From Otis tarda (Eukaryota; Chordata; Aves; Otidiformes; Otididae), in assembly GCA_026413225.1 (NCBI GenBank), contig CM048560.1, positions 10,372,001-10,436,000 of the forward strand: DNA of 64,000 nt, read 5' to 3'. The notes under the pieces are model-generated. The model did not search any database, had not been told where the DNA came from, and saw only the letters and a program-made list of their open reading frames with translations. Position numbers and translations under genes: made by a program. How positions within the stretch are numbered: the first letter of the stretch is position 1; every line of letters starts with the position of its first letter. Shown in pieces: positions 1 to 10,231 of this stretch.

Positions 1-1668
1 GCTCTTGTCAATACAAAGTTTGGGCAACTGTAAATGGTCAGGTTTTGCTATGTTCTTTTCAGAAGTATATAACGAACAAACTGATTATGATCGGAACAGA
101 AACTTAAAAAATGCTGTCCGTCACCTGGCTGGATCCAAACCCCCAGCATCCGTACCGCGTGGCATCACAAATCCCCTGTTATCTGCCTCATACAAAAGCA
201 CAGCCCTGATAGTCACAACACTCCAAAGCATAAGCAAAGTTGCATGACTACACAAACCCTCTTTTATGCCTGGGCATGAGCAAAGCAGCTTAGACAACAA
301 GAAGCTCTACGCTGAAGGCTGTGTGACAGCCTCCCTTGTACCATACCCAAACTAAGGTGGGGTGGGGTGGCAGGCAGGAAGGTCCATGCTTTGAAGCTGC
401 GCAAGGCTGGTTTGTTTCCCTGGGCCAGTGACAATAGCTTGGCAAGCACCTCGTTCCCGTTCCTTTCTGGGAGTTGTGGCAGCAGTTCATCGGCACTGGC
501 CTCAGCTGTGTGAGGCCCTGTTGCCACCAGCCCAGAACAGAATGGCTTGGGCCAGTGCTGCATCTGCTTCCATGCAGCTCATCTGTCTCCCCAGCCAGCT
601 GCGCCGGCCTAGGCTGCATTACCAGCACAGCCAGAGACACGTGGCCTGCGGCGCTGGAAAGGACCACAGTTAACATACAGAACTCACCCCCTCCCCAAGT
701 GCCCTTGGTAAAAGGTACTTCCTTTTAGGGGCTTATGCAAACAGCTTATTAAGTCTCATGTGTTCAACCTCTAGTACTGTTTTTTGGAGGTTGTCACTGT
801 TGAGGACAAAGGTCTTTTTTTGTAGTTTGTCAATAGTTAAATCGGGTCTAATTTTAAATATGTTCTGAAAAATAAACCTGGTTTTAGCATGCAATCCAAG
901 GGTTTATTTGCTACAGCCTGCTAAAATAACGTAAAGCAAAATAATGCAATGAGCCATCCACAGATTTTAATAAAGGGCGGTAGCTGTCAATACACACATA
1001 ATCAGGAAGACAACATTTATACTTAAATTAATTTCTATCATACATTTCATTTGTATCTATATGTCTAAAGTAGAACAAATGCTGATTCTTCCCTCCTGTT
1101 ACAAGCATTCTTTCTTAGTTTCAATTTCCTTAGTACACTTGGTTCCAAGTTATCTAGCGGGTGCAGGGACTACTGTCTTCATTTGGATTAGCTGAAAAGC
1201 CTCCTGAGAGCTGACAAAATAGGGAAGTTCGTATTCCTTTTCCAATCTATAAATAGAAATTGGGGGAAGAGGATGAGATTTACTGTTTTAAAAAACATCA
1301 AGGACAGAGGGAATATTAAACAACTCTGGATAAGTACAGAAGTCCTTCAGAAGGGCAGTATAGTTTTCCCACCAAACAAACACACACGCTCAACAATCTC
1401 CTTTACTTAAAAAGATTCTGAAATTAAGAAGAGATTTAATTTTTTTTACATATATTTCCTAAATTTAAAATATTTTTATATAACTCTTCTTCTTATATCA
1501 ATTTTGTATCTGCAAACAGCACCTAATTTAGAATTGAAGTTCAGCTGCAAATTAGCTTTTTTGCATTAACCTGTCAACAGCAACGGATTAATCATCCAGG
1601 AAATTCTGCCTACATTGCTTGGACAGAACGGGCAAGAATCCCGAGAGCACTCTGACTGTATCGTTTAC
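1..1668. other. SCYL3 intron / 3' flank, with two unassigned exon-like stretches
   Basis: This stretch should be the intron after SCYL3 exon 10. I looked for the C-terminal SCYL3 exons (DPFSQP-like start, WED-type end) and saw none. Two minus-strand stretches follow a good 3' splice consensus: 1246 downward (acceptor TTCTATTTATAG; open 1245-1150, 31 codons) and 864 downward (acceptor GTTTATTTTTCAG; open 864-733, 43 codons). Neither matches SCYL3 and their phase does not fit exon 10, so they are not annotated as genes. Bases 280-680 are GC-richer with open but unrecognised frames. An AATAAA on the minus strand lies at 908-903. Confidence 0.5.
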
Positions 1669-1840
1669 CTTCTGGGGAGAGATCAGCAGTTTTCATGAAA
1701 CTTGGTGCAGAGCTTTTGAAGATCTTCGTTCTTTCTCCACCTACAACTACTTCAGGTCCAAGCAGGGAGACGAGAACTGCTAAGCTGTGCAGTGTTATCG
1801 CAACAATAGAGTCACTGGTATCTCGAAGGCCCAGCAATAC
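1669..1840 (-). CDS. SCYL3: SCYL3 coding exon 10 (residues 382-438), last one found
   Basis: A 172-nt exon, acceptor TTTTGGTGCAG, donor GAA-G|GTAAAC (phase 1). Encodes [20 protein letters not shown] and [15 protein letters not shown], then [15 protein letters not shown]. If the donor were ignored the frame would continue to a stop at about 1610, giving about 20 extra residues unlike SCYL3; that is probably not used. In human the next residues are the variable acidic C-terminal region, which I could not find to the left. Confidence 0.95.
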
Positions 1841-4800
1841 CTGCACCAAAAACATATTAACATTACCAAGAACAGAAAATTCTGCTTTTTCACTTCTTTC
1901 CCCTTTCAATGTTGTATTTGCAGCACATTTTATGTCTACGATCTCCCACAGCTCTCAGTAGACACTGGACGTTATTCCGTAGCATACAATCAGCCTTCCA
2001 CTTTGCGTTACAGACTAAAGAGGGTGACTGATCCTAGTGCCTGGTGAGCGCTGGACCCCAACGCCAAGGCGCCCTGAGCTTAGATCGACCACTCCTCCAT
2101 TCTGGACAGCTGTGGCGTGAAACAGAAACACGGGCTGTTGTTGTGAGGCTGCCAGTCAAGGCCGACAGGTATAGGCACCAGTGGTGTGTGTGACAGGGCA
2201 CTGGGTTTAACAAAACCAGCTCTCCAGATCAGGATGGGGTGTAAGGGTTTGGGCTTGTGTAGAAAGGAGGTTACAAACTGTGGCTAGCACTACGAGATCC
2301 TAACTAAGCTCAGAACCAACCCTACCAGTAGAAATCCCATATTCGAGGATATACCACGTATTGTTTTGCTGTCCTTAACCTGTGGCAATATGATGTTTTT
2401 CAACTCCTCCCGAGAGAACAGTTCTGCATAGGCATGAATGTGAGACAGCAACACCATTCGAACGTGTTCCTCGTGAACCTCAAAGAGCTTCAGCAGCACA
2501 GGGATGACATGCGTCTGGAACAAGGCTGGCGACAGGAGGCAGCTGGTCTGGCTTTCTCCAGTTTGCTCTAGGGAAGAGAGGGGAAGATGGGAAAAGGCTG
2601 CTTCAATAACGAGAGACAGCTCACCCAAAAGCTACTCACTGAGAAAACATCACAGCTGAGATCTACAGTGCCAGCCCACTGCCAGGTCTGATTCTTTGTC
2701 AGCTGCCAACACAGCTTGCTTGGGATGTCAGAGTCAGCAGGGAGGAGAGGCAGCAGTGCCAGCGTCCATTGCTCGACGGCAGTGGCTCTGAACACAGAAG
2801 GTCAAACAGACACAAGACAGGTGCTGCTTGGCTGAAACACCAGTAGCTATTTAGGAAAAACTGTAAGAGAGAGGAGGCAAAAAGCAGGGACAGAGATAGC
2901 TGGGGATCCAGCAAGACACGCTGAACATCCCTTACAGAGGAAAGGAAAAGAGATTGAGCACCCTTACGGGAGAATGAATGCGGAGGCAGAAGAAAAAAGA
3001 GCAGGCAGAGTCAGGGAAAGGTGAGAAGAAGGATATGCAGTGAACCACTGGGAAAGCCTGGGGTGGGGTGACCTGGGAAGGTGGCCTGAGCCCAGGCCAT
3101 TCCTAATTCTCCTCCCAGCATCAGCAGAGCAGTGGAAAGTATTGCAAACACGGAAGCACACACAACTGTCCTTTCCAGTTCTGTATGTTACCATATTTGT
3201 TCTGGTTAAATAAACACTGTTTCCCTGGATTCAATGGAACAACCACTCTGAATCCATTCCAAACTTGTCATAATAGTTGTGAAGAGAGAAAGTATTTAAA
3301 GGTCACCTTTCTTTGGACCCAGCAGATGAGGAAGAAAACTCTTGACAGCTACAGGTTCTGCAAACACGAGCTGATTGAGTAGGAGAGGCACCAGCCGTGA
3401 TGCTATCAGCTCCTCTGACAAGCTGGCCACCCTGTCCAGCAGGAATCTGTGTTCCAGGAAAGAGCAATTAGTATCAAGGCAGCCTTCCGTGCACTTAACA
3501 ACTGTTAGTGTCTGCCTCATCTCCTTGAGACAAAGCCTCACCGCAGCGTCTCGCTCTGCGTGCACACTAACCTAGAAGGACAAAGCTCTGCTCCTGCCCG
3601 AGGCTTTCAGGCAAAGACAACACTAAACAGGAGCCAGAGAGACACCCTGTAAAACCACACAACTGGATCACAGCCTGTCACGAGCACATCCAGCAGCACT
3701 GCCGCACCTGGCTCACAACGGCTTTCCCCTCTGAGAAGCTGCCTGCTGCTGTGGCACCAAACCGCCTCAGAGCTGGTATCTCCTATGAAGTGCTACAGTG
3801 TGAAAACTGCAGAAGAGAATTGTCCTCTCACCCCACAACCTGGTGCATCGCAAGAATTTTTCCTACTGCTTGAGAAAAGGCTGTTCCATCTGCCACACAA
3901 GGGAAGTTCCCATGCAAAAAGGGAATCCCATTTTGAAACCACTTTGATCTAATACATCTTCAAGGTGGCCAACAGAGCATGGGTTGGGTTTATTTATTTA
4001 TTTAATTGACAGAATGATTTTGTGCAACTGCTCTTCCTTGTAGGATTTTCATCTTTAAAATATCATCAGTAACAGTTGCTGCTTTTCTCTAGGCTTGGAG
4101 GAGACCAGGAGGAGACCTTTCACATGCTGTGAAAGGCCCTGATAAAGGCAACGCTGCTGTTATCATTAAAGTATTCATTCCCTCCCTCAGTAATCACTGC
4201 TGTTGCAGAGATAGTGGGAACCATTCTGAGTGCTCCTGCTAAGATCCCCTTTCTCCTCTTATTTCCTCCGCTTAGTCTCAAACTAATGAAATCAAACTAG
4301 TGGTACAACTGATGGGGACCACAGAAGTATGAAAAGGCAGGAAAATAGCTCTGTAAGAACACCCAGGCTCTTTTATATGGAAAAAGAGGAAAATGCAGCT
4401 TCTCCCTTTTTCAGGCCCAGATCATGGCATGACTACATGGAAGCTTCCCTTACAGGAATCTTGGGGACCATGACAATAAGATGTCCTGCAGATGCTGCAG
4501 GACTGCAGCCGAGACATCCATTTCAGACAGCAGCTTTACCCAAACAGAGCTGGCATCACAAGATTAATTCCCCAACATGTCTTATTGAAAACTCTCAGTT
4601 TACAAGGTCTGCCTCAATGGGAAAAAACTGCGGCCTCAAGAGTGCCTGGTGCTACATTTCCCTTTTTTGCAAAGTTGCATCTAAAATAAAGCTACTTCTA
4701 AGAATGAGGCAAGGGAAAGATTCTTTTCTCCAACATATTACAAGAAGTTCTCAGATATTTTAGAGTATTTTGAAACTGAGCAAGCAGATAGTCTTTGTGT

Positions 4801-7800
4801 AAAGCAGCAGGACCCCAGGACAGTCCCAGTTCACCAGAGCTTGAGCAAACAAGCTGTTAGGCCACACTCCCTCCTCTACTGCAACGCTACAGCACAGGAA
4901 CGGGCTTTTCAGATGATTCCTGCTTAGCCGTGTTCAGTGGGGACAAGACAGTGCTGCTAAAGGGGGTCGAAGAGAATAATTTAACTTTAGCTCATAACAT
5001 CAGCATTATCTCCCATAGAGTGCACTAACTCAATTAGAACATGGACAAAAGAAAACTGCTTTCCTTTTCCTATCCCTGTACTCCTGGGAAAGCTTCTGTT
5101 CTTGGGCCTGCAGGAGTTCAACCCAGCTGCTAGCAAGCAGACAGGATTCAGAAAAGCACCCCTGAAGTGACGGATGTCACTACAGTCTGGTTTCTGACTG
5201 ATTCTCCAGCGATAGCAGTCTGTCTGTGGCAGGTAAAAACACTGCTGTCTGTACAGCTGCGCACAGCATCGCTCCGGAGGCTGGGGAGTATCAGATTGAT
5301 GCAGAGCCCAGCAAGTACCGCTCCTCCCAAACACCCAAACATTTACAAGAAATTGTGAAAAGAGAAAGCAAAGAGTTTCTTCTTTGATGCGATCATTACT
5401 TTGGCTGGAGTACACAAAATATTACAGAGCAAACAATGTTCTGCCAAAGCAATCAAAATCTGGCACCTAAGGAACTACCTCTCTGCCTCTAGCCTTCCCA
5501 AGGTGCCCCCCCAGTCCCATTTGGCAGAAGTGTTTCTGAAATAAGAAGCTTACAAATTACAGTTCCTTCACTTACTTGAAAAATTCAGTTTTTTCCTCCT
5601 CAGACTTCAGTGTTAAGGTCTTCAGAAAATTCACAACTTCCAGAAAATCGTTCCTAAGCAAAAAAAAAGTAGGCTGTCAAGTTTGATCCTCATTGATGCT
5701 TAAACCACCCCCAACTAAGAGACTGCAAACCTCCATCCTTCATTTAGCAGACAGAACTAGACAGAGGGATACAACTCAAATGCCAGAGGACCAGGAATGC
5801 TGGCGTGGGAGCCTGACTGGTTACCCGAAATCTGCACCTGCGCAGTGCTGCACTTTGTAGGCAGCAATTCACAGGGAGACCTAGGCAATGCGGCATCAGC
5901 CACCTCTGACCACCTTACTGGGGCAATGAGAAGAACAAAGTGCCACCCTACACTAATGCCACCACTCAGTAAGAGCTAGGGATTAAGTCTGCACTTTCCA
6001 TCTGATCCTGGATACACCTTCACAAAATCAACACATTTGCGACACAGAAATAAGCAGTATCAAGACATACCAAGAGGGGCAAGACATTCCTTTCCTTACC
6101 TGAAGAACTCGTGAGACAATAAGCTGGACAGCGGTGGACGACACTTTGGATCTGGATTCAGCAGTGTACAGTGCAAGGTTTGCTGAAAGCTGGAGAGAAT
6201 ATCTGCTGAAACTGAAATCCAGAGCACTTACAGTTAGACTTCTCTCTCAACACTGAACAAGCTATGTTCAGGAGTACTCCACCCTCACAATAAAAACTTA
6301 TTTTTAGCTCCATTTGATAGCAAAATTGCACATATTATAGCATTTCCATTTCTCTTCTTAAGTTGCTTGGCTCTTGGGGCACCAAGGAGTGCTACGGTCC
6401 TCCCAAGAAGCTTCCTGCTCCCTCTCTGCTAGAAGGCAGCAGCCCCTGCTCAGCTGTGGTACACAACATCCATGCACCCGCATCTGTAACCCTTGATGAA
6501 GCAGCCGGTGGGGCAGGACCAAGTGAACCTCTCACTGCTGCACAGCAGATTTGGGAGTGCTTCTGTTACACCGGCTGGTGACCTCCAGCCACATCTGACT
6601 GTGTTCAAGTGCAGGAAAAGGGGAATACAGGAGAAGCTGAAGCCTGTATTTTAACCTAGCAAACACGAACAACGATGGCCACTGAGCCTGGAGCACATCT
6701 GTCAGCTGCAACAAAAGGCAAATGGCTCCGTTGACACATGCAAGGAATAAGCTACAGAGGCCTGTCAATAGCAAAACAAACATGTGTCATTCCTCACCCT
6801 GATCATTTAGGACTGTCAAGAGGTTTTCAACCATTGTTCCAAATGCATAGGCATCCCTCGCATGCCCACAGCTGTTGGGCAGAATTTTGAAATCTGCAGA
6901 CTGAAAATAAAACCAAAAAGATCAGCAAAGCACGAGTTTATGAAATACTTACTAGTTTCCATGAATCTCTATTCCCCACCCCCTATCATATACACTCTGC
7001 AATTGTTTTTATAGCACGAAAGCTCCACCAAGTACTCTAGAAGTAGAATATTATGCTAAAAAAACCTCTACGGGGGAATTTATAACCCAAAGGAGCAACT
7101 ACATCATGATGTAACAATTCCCCCATGAACGCATGCAGCAATTGCAAATCAACAACTTTCAGCATTTCTATGGAAACAGATGTTAATTAGCAAGAAAGTG
7201 AGTGCTCCTTTAGCATAAGCAGCTCACAGGATGCTTAACAGGAAGGAGGTGACTACCAAATGAAAAAAAGGCTGTTATGAGCGCAACACCGTCGTGTGAC
7301 CACAATGATCTGGGCACTCAGCAACCACTCTGGAATTTTTGCAAAGCTTTGGCGATTTAGAAGCCTTAAAGCTGCAACACAAAGTGTTTGAAAAATAATT
7401 ATAAGGACCTGCTGTCCCATCACTCCTCACTCAGAATGTCACTTCCCTGTGCCCAGCACCATTCCCAAGCCAGGGATGGGACGGAAGAGGAGAAAAAAAG
7501 AGGAACAGAGTAAGCCTTAGATATTATCCAATAGCCTCTATCTCCCATTCAGGCATAAGGAAATAGAACAAGTGAATGAAAACTATTTCCCAAACATGGC
7601 AGTTTTATTTGTTGCCAGCAAGAAGTTCCTCCACCAAGTGACGTTACTCACCATCTCCTCACAAGGGATGCACGACTGGTCTCGTACCGACTTGACATGA
7701 CAGAGGAACTGGAAGGAGAAGAGGGGAGACGTGAGCTGCCTCAATTGCTTATCTGCACCAAGCAGCAGGAGGAAGCTCTCCCCGCGGGCCAGGGCTGAGT

Positions 7801-10180
7801 GTGAGGCAGGAGGTCTGCCCCAGCCCTTTCAGCTGGCATCGAGGGCAGGCTGCGCTTTGCTCTGCCCAGAAGGGAAGCACAAAGGGACCAGGTGTGAAGC
7901 ACCAACGTGACAGAAAGCAACATCCCAGTCAACTCATCCCTTTAGTCTTCAGTTTTGTCGTCCTGCATGATCCATCTGGATGGGGAAAGGATTTAGTGAG
8001 CTTCAGCAGTAAGGTTTTACTGCTGTGCTCTTCACATTGTTGCGCACCACCATGCACACCAGTTGCGTGTCTGCCTGATCCCTTCTGAAAGGTGATAAGC
8101 GCCAGGGACACTCACTACAGTTTGTCAAGGATTTGTGGATCCTCTGGGAGAAAAGGCAATATGCATTTACGAGACAGTGCCAGGCTGCAGCAATGACTCT
8201 GCAGAGCCTGCAGCAGAAATCAAACCAGGATTTTTTCTGCCAAGACCAGTAATAAGCAAGGAAGATGCCAGCAGCAGAAACTTAAAAAGTAGCTGCTTTT
8301 TGGCTAACGGGGAATCAGTTTCTGCTGTGTAGGCATCACAGTTTATAGCTACAGTGTCCTTAGAGGAAAGATTCAGGTCAGAACTGGAAATAAGCGAACA
8401 CACTTACGAGTGAATTTGAGTGACTGGAAGGACTTGGGCCTTCATATGCCTAGACTGGCAGGTTCAGCAGGCAGGAGCCATCTCCTGGGCATGAGAGGGA
8501 GCGCTTTGCTTGGCTCTTACCTCTGGGGTGGCTTCACTGAAGTTACAGACTGTCTCCATTCCTCCCAGCTTCCAGTGCCCATCCTCACTTACAAATACGG
8601 ATGATAAACAGACGTTGTTATGTGTTAGGTTTCCCTAAAACATAAACAAAAGAATAACAACAGACTTGGGGATAGATGAAGACATGAAATCTTAATCAGC
8701 GCTTACATAGGTGCTGCAGGGAGCTGACGTAAAGCAGCCAAAAAGCACACAGTTCTAAAGGACCTTCAGGATTTTGTAGGTGACTAGCAGGTCTCGGGCA
8801 GAAGGGCTGGGGTTTAGAGCACACAAAGTTCTAATTGTCACAGCCCCTGCAATGCAACTGTAAATCCAGAGAAGACCTCCAACTACAAATATAAAGCCCA
8901 AAAGCTACAGTGTGAGCTGGGACTTAACTGCAGTCCTGGACAAGCACACAGTGCCAAAACAGGGGAGCGGTGACACCGATCTCTGACACGTGGCAACAGC
9001 TGTAAATAAATGCCAAGGCCAAGTAATCCCATTTCCCTAAAGCAAGAAGGGATGTCAGCTCATGAATTGAGAACTGCTCTCTTACTTCCAAAACACACAG
9101 CATTTTCGATTACCTTTCCTCCTATAAAGCAGCCAATGATTTTAGCAGTTTCAGACTAAAATAACTGTGGGGTTTGAGTCTGTCTTTTTGTGAGGAACCA
9201 GGAATGAGAGAATCATCCAGACAAGCCCAGGTACAGCACTCTCCTGTCACACTTCATCTGGCTCCCACCAAAACCTGGTGACTGCTGCCAGTGGTACCTA
9301 CCCTGTCATGGAGGAAGATGAGCGCCAGCAACACGTCGTAGATGCCTGCGCAGATTTCTGCAGAAGAGAGCGTCTCCAGGACCATCTCCAAAGGCTTCAC
9401 ACGTTCTGTAACCAGGTGGATCCCATTTGCTTCCACAGTACAAGAGAGGAAGCGCAGAAGGCAAGGGTGGCGCAAGGTTTTCAGGTGCTTCCAGAAACAA
9501 AGACATCTGTTAAATCTCATCCAAGGCATCTCTTTTGGCTGCAGAGCTCAGCCTTGTTCTTTTAGCCATGTTTTCAGCGTGAATTCAGACAGCCCATCCC
9601 TGCTCCTCACCAAGCACTCAGCACACTCACTCACTCCCTCATCACAGAACTTTTTATAATAAATCTAGATACAAAGTCTTACACAGAATAAACAGCGTAT
9701 TTTGGGTAGGATCCACCCAAGACTGATTTACATCTGGGGGAAGAGACTAGTCCTCTGCAAAGTAACACAGGTATTGCTACCTGAACATCACTTCCCAGCA
9801 CTGCTCACATCGTGAGCTCCTCAAAGGGAGCTTTGCAGCTGCGGGCTCCCTTCTTCCCCCCTGCACAGCAGCTGTTTGTAGCCAGGGTCAACTCTGACCT
9901 TTTCTCCTGCCCTTACTCCCCAAGGATTTGACCCTCATTAACCGATTCCCATCCCTCCAGGAAAAAAAGAGGGACAGCTCTGACAAGTCTGTCCCAGGCG
10001 CACTTTCTACAGTACCTTGGCAGCTTTATTAACCTTATCTTCATTCTCTCGCTTGTACACAAAGACCGAGGCAAGCTTGCCATCTTGCAGCACGGCCGGA
10101 TAAATTGTGTGTCCAGTTGGCAGCGTGAATGGCGTCTCTTCTAGTGCGTAGCTCTTTAAAGCGCTGTTCTCCGAGCCCAT
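1669..10180 (-). CDS. SCYL3: SCYL3, SCY1-like pseudokinase 3 (PACE-1), residues 1-438, 3' partial
   Basis: Gene-level entry; the exons follow. Ten coding exons join in phase into one open frame of 438 codons plus one base. SCYL-family proteins are catalytically inactive kinase-like scaffolds with a HEAT-repeat region; SCYL3 is described at Golgi and leading-edge membranes, bound to ezrin. Visible signs: Met-Gly start (MGSENSAL) suiting N-myristoylation; degenerate kinase motifs (catalytic loop HDRGNLTHNN, GGM at about 141-143 where DFG would be); helical leucine-rich segments from about residue 250 on. Human SCYL3 is about 688-742 residues, so the C-terminal third is missing and should lie left of the window. 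No frameshift or stop was found. Kozak context is good (G at -3, G at +4). Identity rests on long stretches almost identical to the human protein as recalled; very sure. Confidence 0.96.
2380..2567 (-). CDS. SCYL3: SCYL3 coding exon 9 (residues 320-381)
   Basis: A 188-nt exon, acceptor TCTTCCCTAG, donor CAG|GTTAAG. Codes [40 protein letters not shown] and ELKNIILPQ: two to three HEAT-type helical hairpins. The first residues (EQTGESQTS) differ from recalled human (DHAQGETP), a likely surface loop; the rest is close to identical. Confidence 0.96.
3307..3446 (-). CDS. SCYL3: SCYL3 coding exon 8 (residues 273-318)
   Basis: A 140-nt exon, acceptor GGAACACAG, donor AAG-AAA-G|GTGACC. Encodes [20 protein letters not shown], then [20 protein letters not shown] and LLGPKK. 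These are paired amphipathic helices typical of the HEAT-like region of SCYL proteins. Human differs at very few places as recalled. Confidence 0.96.
5576..5653 (-). CDS. SCYL3: SCYL3 coding exon 7 (residues 247-271)
   Basis: A 78-nt exon, acceptor TGCTTAG, donor CAA|GTAAGT. Encodes [20 protein letters not shown] then KTEFF, the linker from kinase-like domain to HEAT-like repeats, differing at about one position from recalled human ([17 protein letters not shown]). Confidence 0.95.
6100..6211 (-). CDS. SCYL3: SCYL3 coding exon 6 (residues 209-246)
   Basis: A 112-nt exon, acceptor GGATTTCAG, donor CAG|GTAAGG. After completing Val209 it reads [20 protein letters not shown] to LLSHEFF, the C-lobe end with the SH-E/D-FF motif that closes SCYL kinase-like domains. 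Ends with two bases of Arg246. Confidence 0.95.
6798..6900 (-). CDS. SCYL3: SCYL3 coding exon 5 (residues 175-208 and 1 nt)
   Basis: A 103-nt exon, acceptor TTATTTTCAG, donor CAG-G|GTGAGG (phase 1). It encodes [20 protein letters not shown] then [14 protein letters not shown], the kinase C-lobe segment with the HARDAYAFG helix motif, like recalled human HARDAFSFG. Its last base pairs with the next exon to make Val209. Confidence 0.94.
7652..7708 (-). CDS. SCYL3: SCYL3 coding exon 4 (residues 156-174)
   Basis: A 57-nt exon (19 codons, phase 0/0) with acceptor CTCCTTCCAG and donor ATG|GTGAGT. It encodes [19 protein letters not shown], aligned with recalled human FLRSIQSIRDPASIPPEEM. It has three cysteines the human segment lacks, so this short activation-segment region is less conserved than its neighbours. 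It is supported by phase and by its position between firm exons. Confidence 0.9.
8521..8634 (-). CDS. SCYL3: SCYL3 coding exon 3 (residues 118-155), degenerate active site
   Basis: A 114-nt exon, phase 0 on both sides, acceptor TTTTAG, donor GAG|GTAAGA. It encodes [15 protein letters not shown] and [11 protein letters not shown]. Joined to the exon before, the catalytic loop reads HDRGNLTHNN: the catalytic aspartate is replaced, while the Asn cluster resembles other SCYL proteins. The DFG position reads GGM. These losses fit a pseudokinase. Confidence 0.95.
9302..9487 (-). CDS. SCYL3: SCYL3 coding exon 2 (residues 56-117)
   Basis: This 186-nt exon is a whole number of codons between acceptor TTCTGGAAG and donor AGG|GTAGGT. 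It begins [19 protein letters not shown] and ends LIFLHDR, covering the N-lobe to hinge ([11 protein letters not shown]) and the helix leading into the catalytic loop. It is almost identical to human SCYL3 as recalled. Confidence 0.96.
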
Positions 10181-10231
10181 CACTTGCAGAGTTCAGCCGT
10201 TGGAGAGATTCCCTCTTGACGACAACCAGGC
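10016..10231 (-). CDS. SCYL3: SCYL3 exon with start codon (residues 1-55)
   Basis: ATG is at 10180-10178 and coding runs to 10016 (165 nt, ends on a whole codon, donor AAG|GTACTG). It encodes [18 protein letters not shown] onward to VNKAAK, the N-lobe start, with a VFVYKRE strand where a kinase would have its ATP-binding lysine. Gly2 is a likely myristoylation site. Bases 10181-10231 are probable 5' UTR back to a likely acceptor CTTCACCCAAAG; that acceptor is inferred, the coding part is firm. Confidence 0.93.

Larger units (their letters stand above)
1841..10015 (-). other. SCYL3: SCYL3 introns between coding exons
   Basis: Introns occupy 1841-2379, 2568-3306, 3447-5575, 5654-6099, 6212-6797, 6901-7651, 7709-8520, 8635-9301 and 9488-10015. 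All are GT..AG. I saw no further exon, RNA gene or clear interspersed repeat in them. The only simple repeat of note is a (TTTA) run at about 3988-4006 in the 2.1-kb intron. Open frames here, such as 4329-4763 on the plus strand, have no recognisable product. Confidence 0.8.

Noticed and set aside
264-676. Overlapping minus-strand frames near the left edge as possible SCYL3 C-terminal exon
   Set aside because: Only a faint resemblance (KLLSLAQG versus ALLSLTEE) with no acceptor in the right place and none of the acidic or tryptophan motifs of the SCYL3 end.
1610-1668. Read-through of SCYL3 exon 10 as an alternative C-terminus
   Set aside because: A good donor (G|GTAAAC) ends the exon and the added residues are not SCYL3-like; no poly(A) signal directly follows.
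4329-4763. 144-codon plus-strand open frame in a SCYL3 intron
   Set aside because: No similarity or domain, no splice or promoter context, composition like the surrounding intron.
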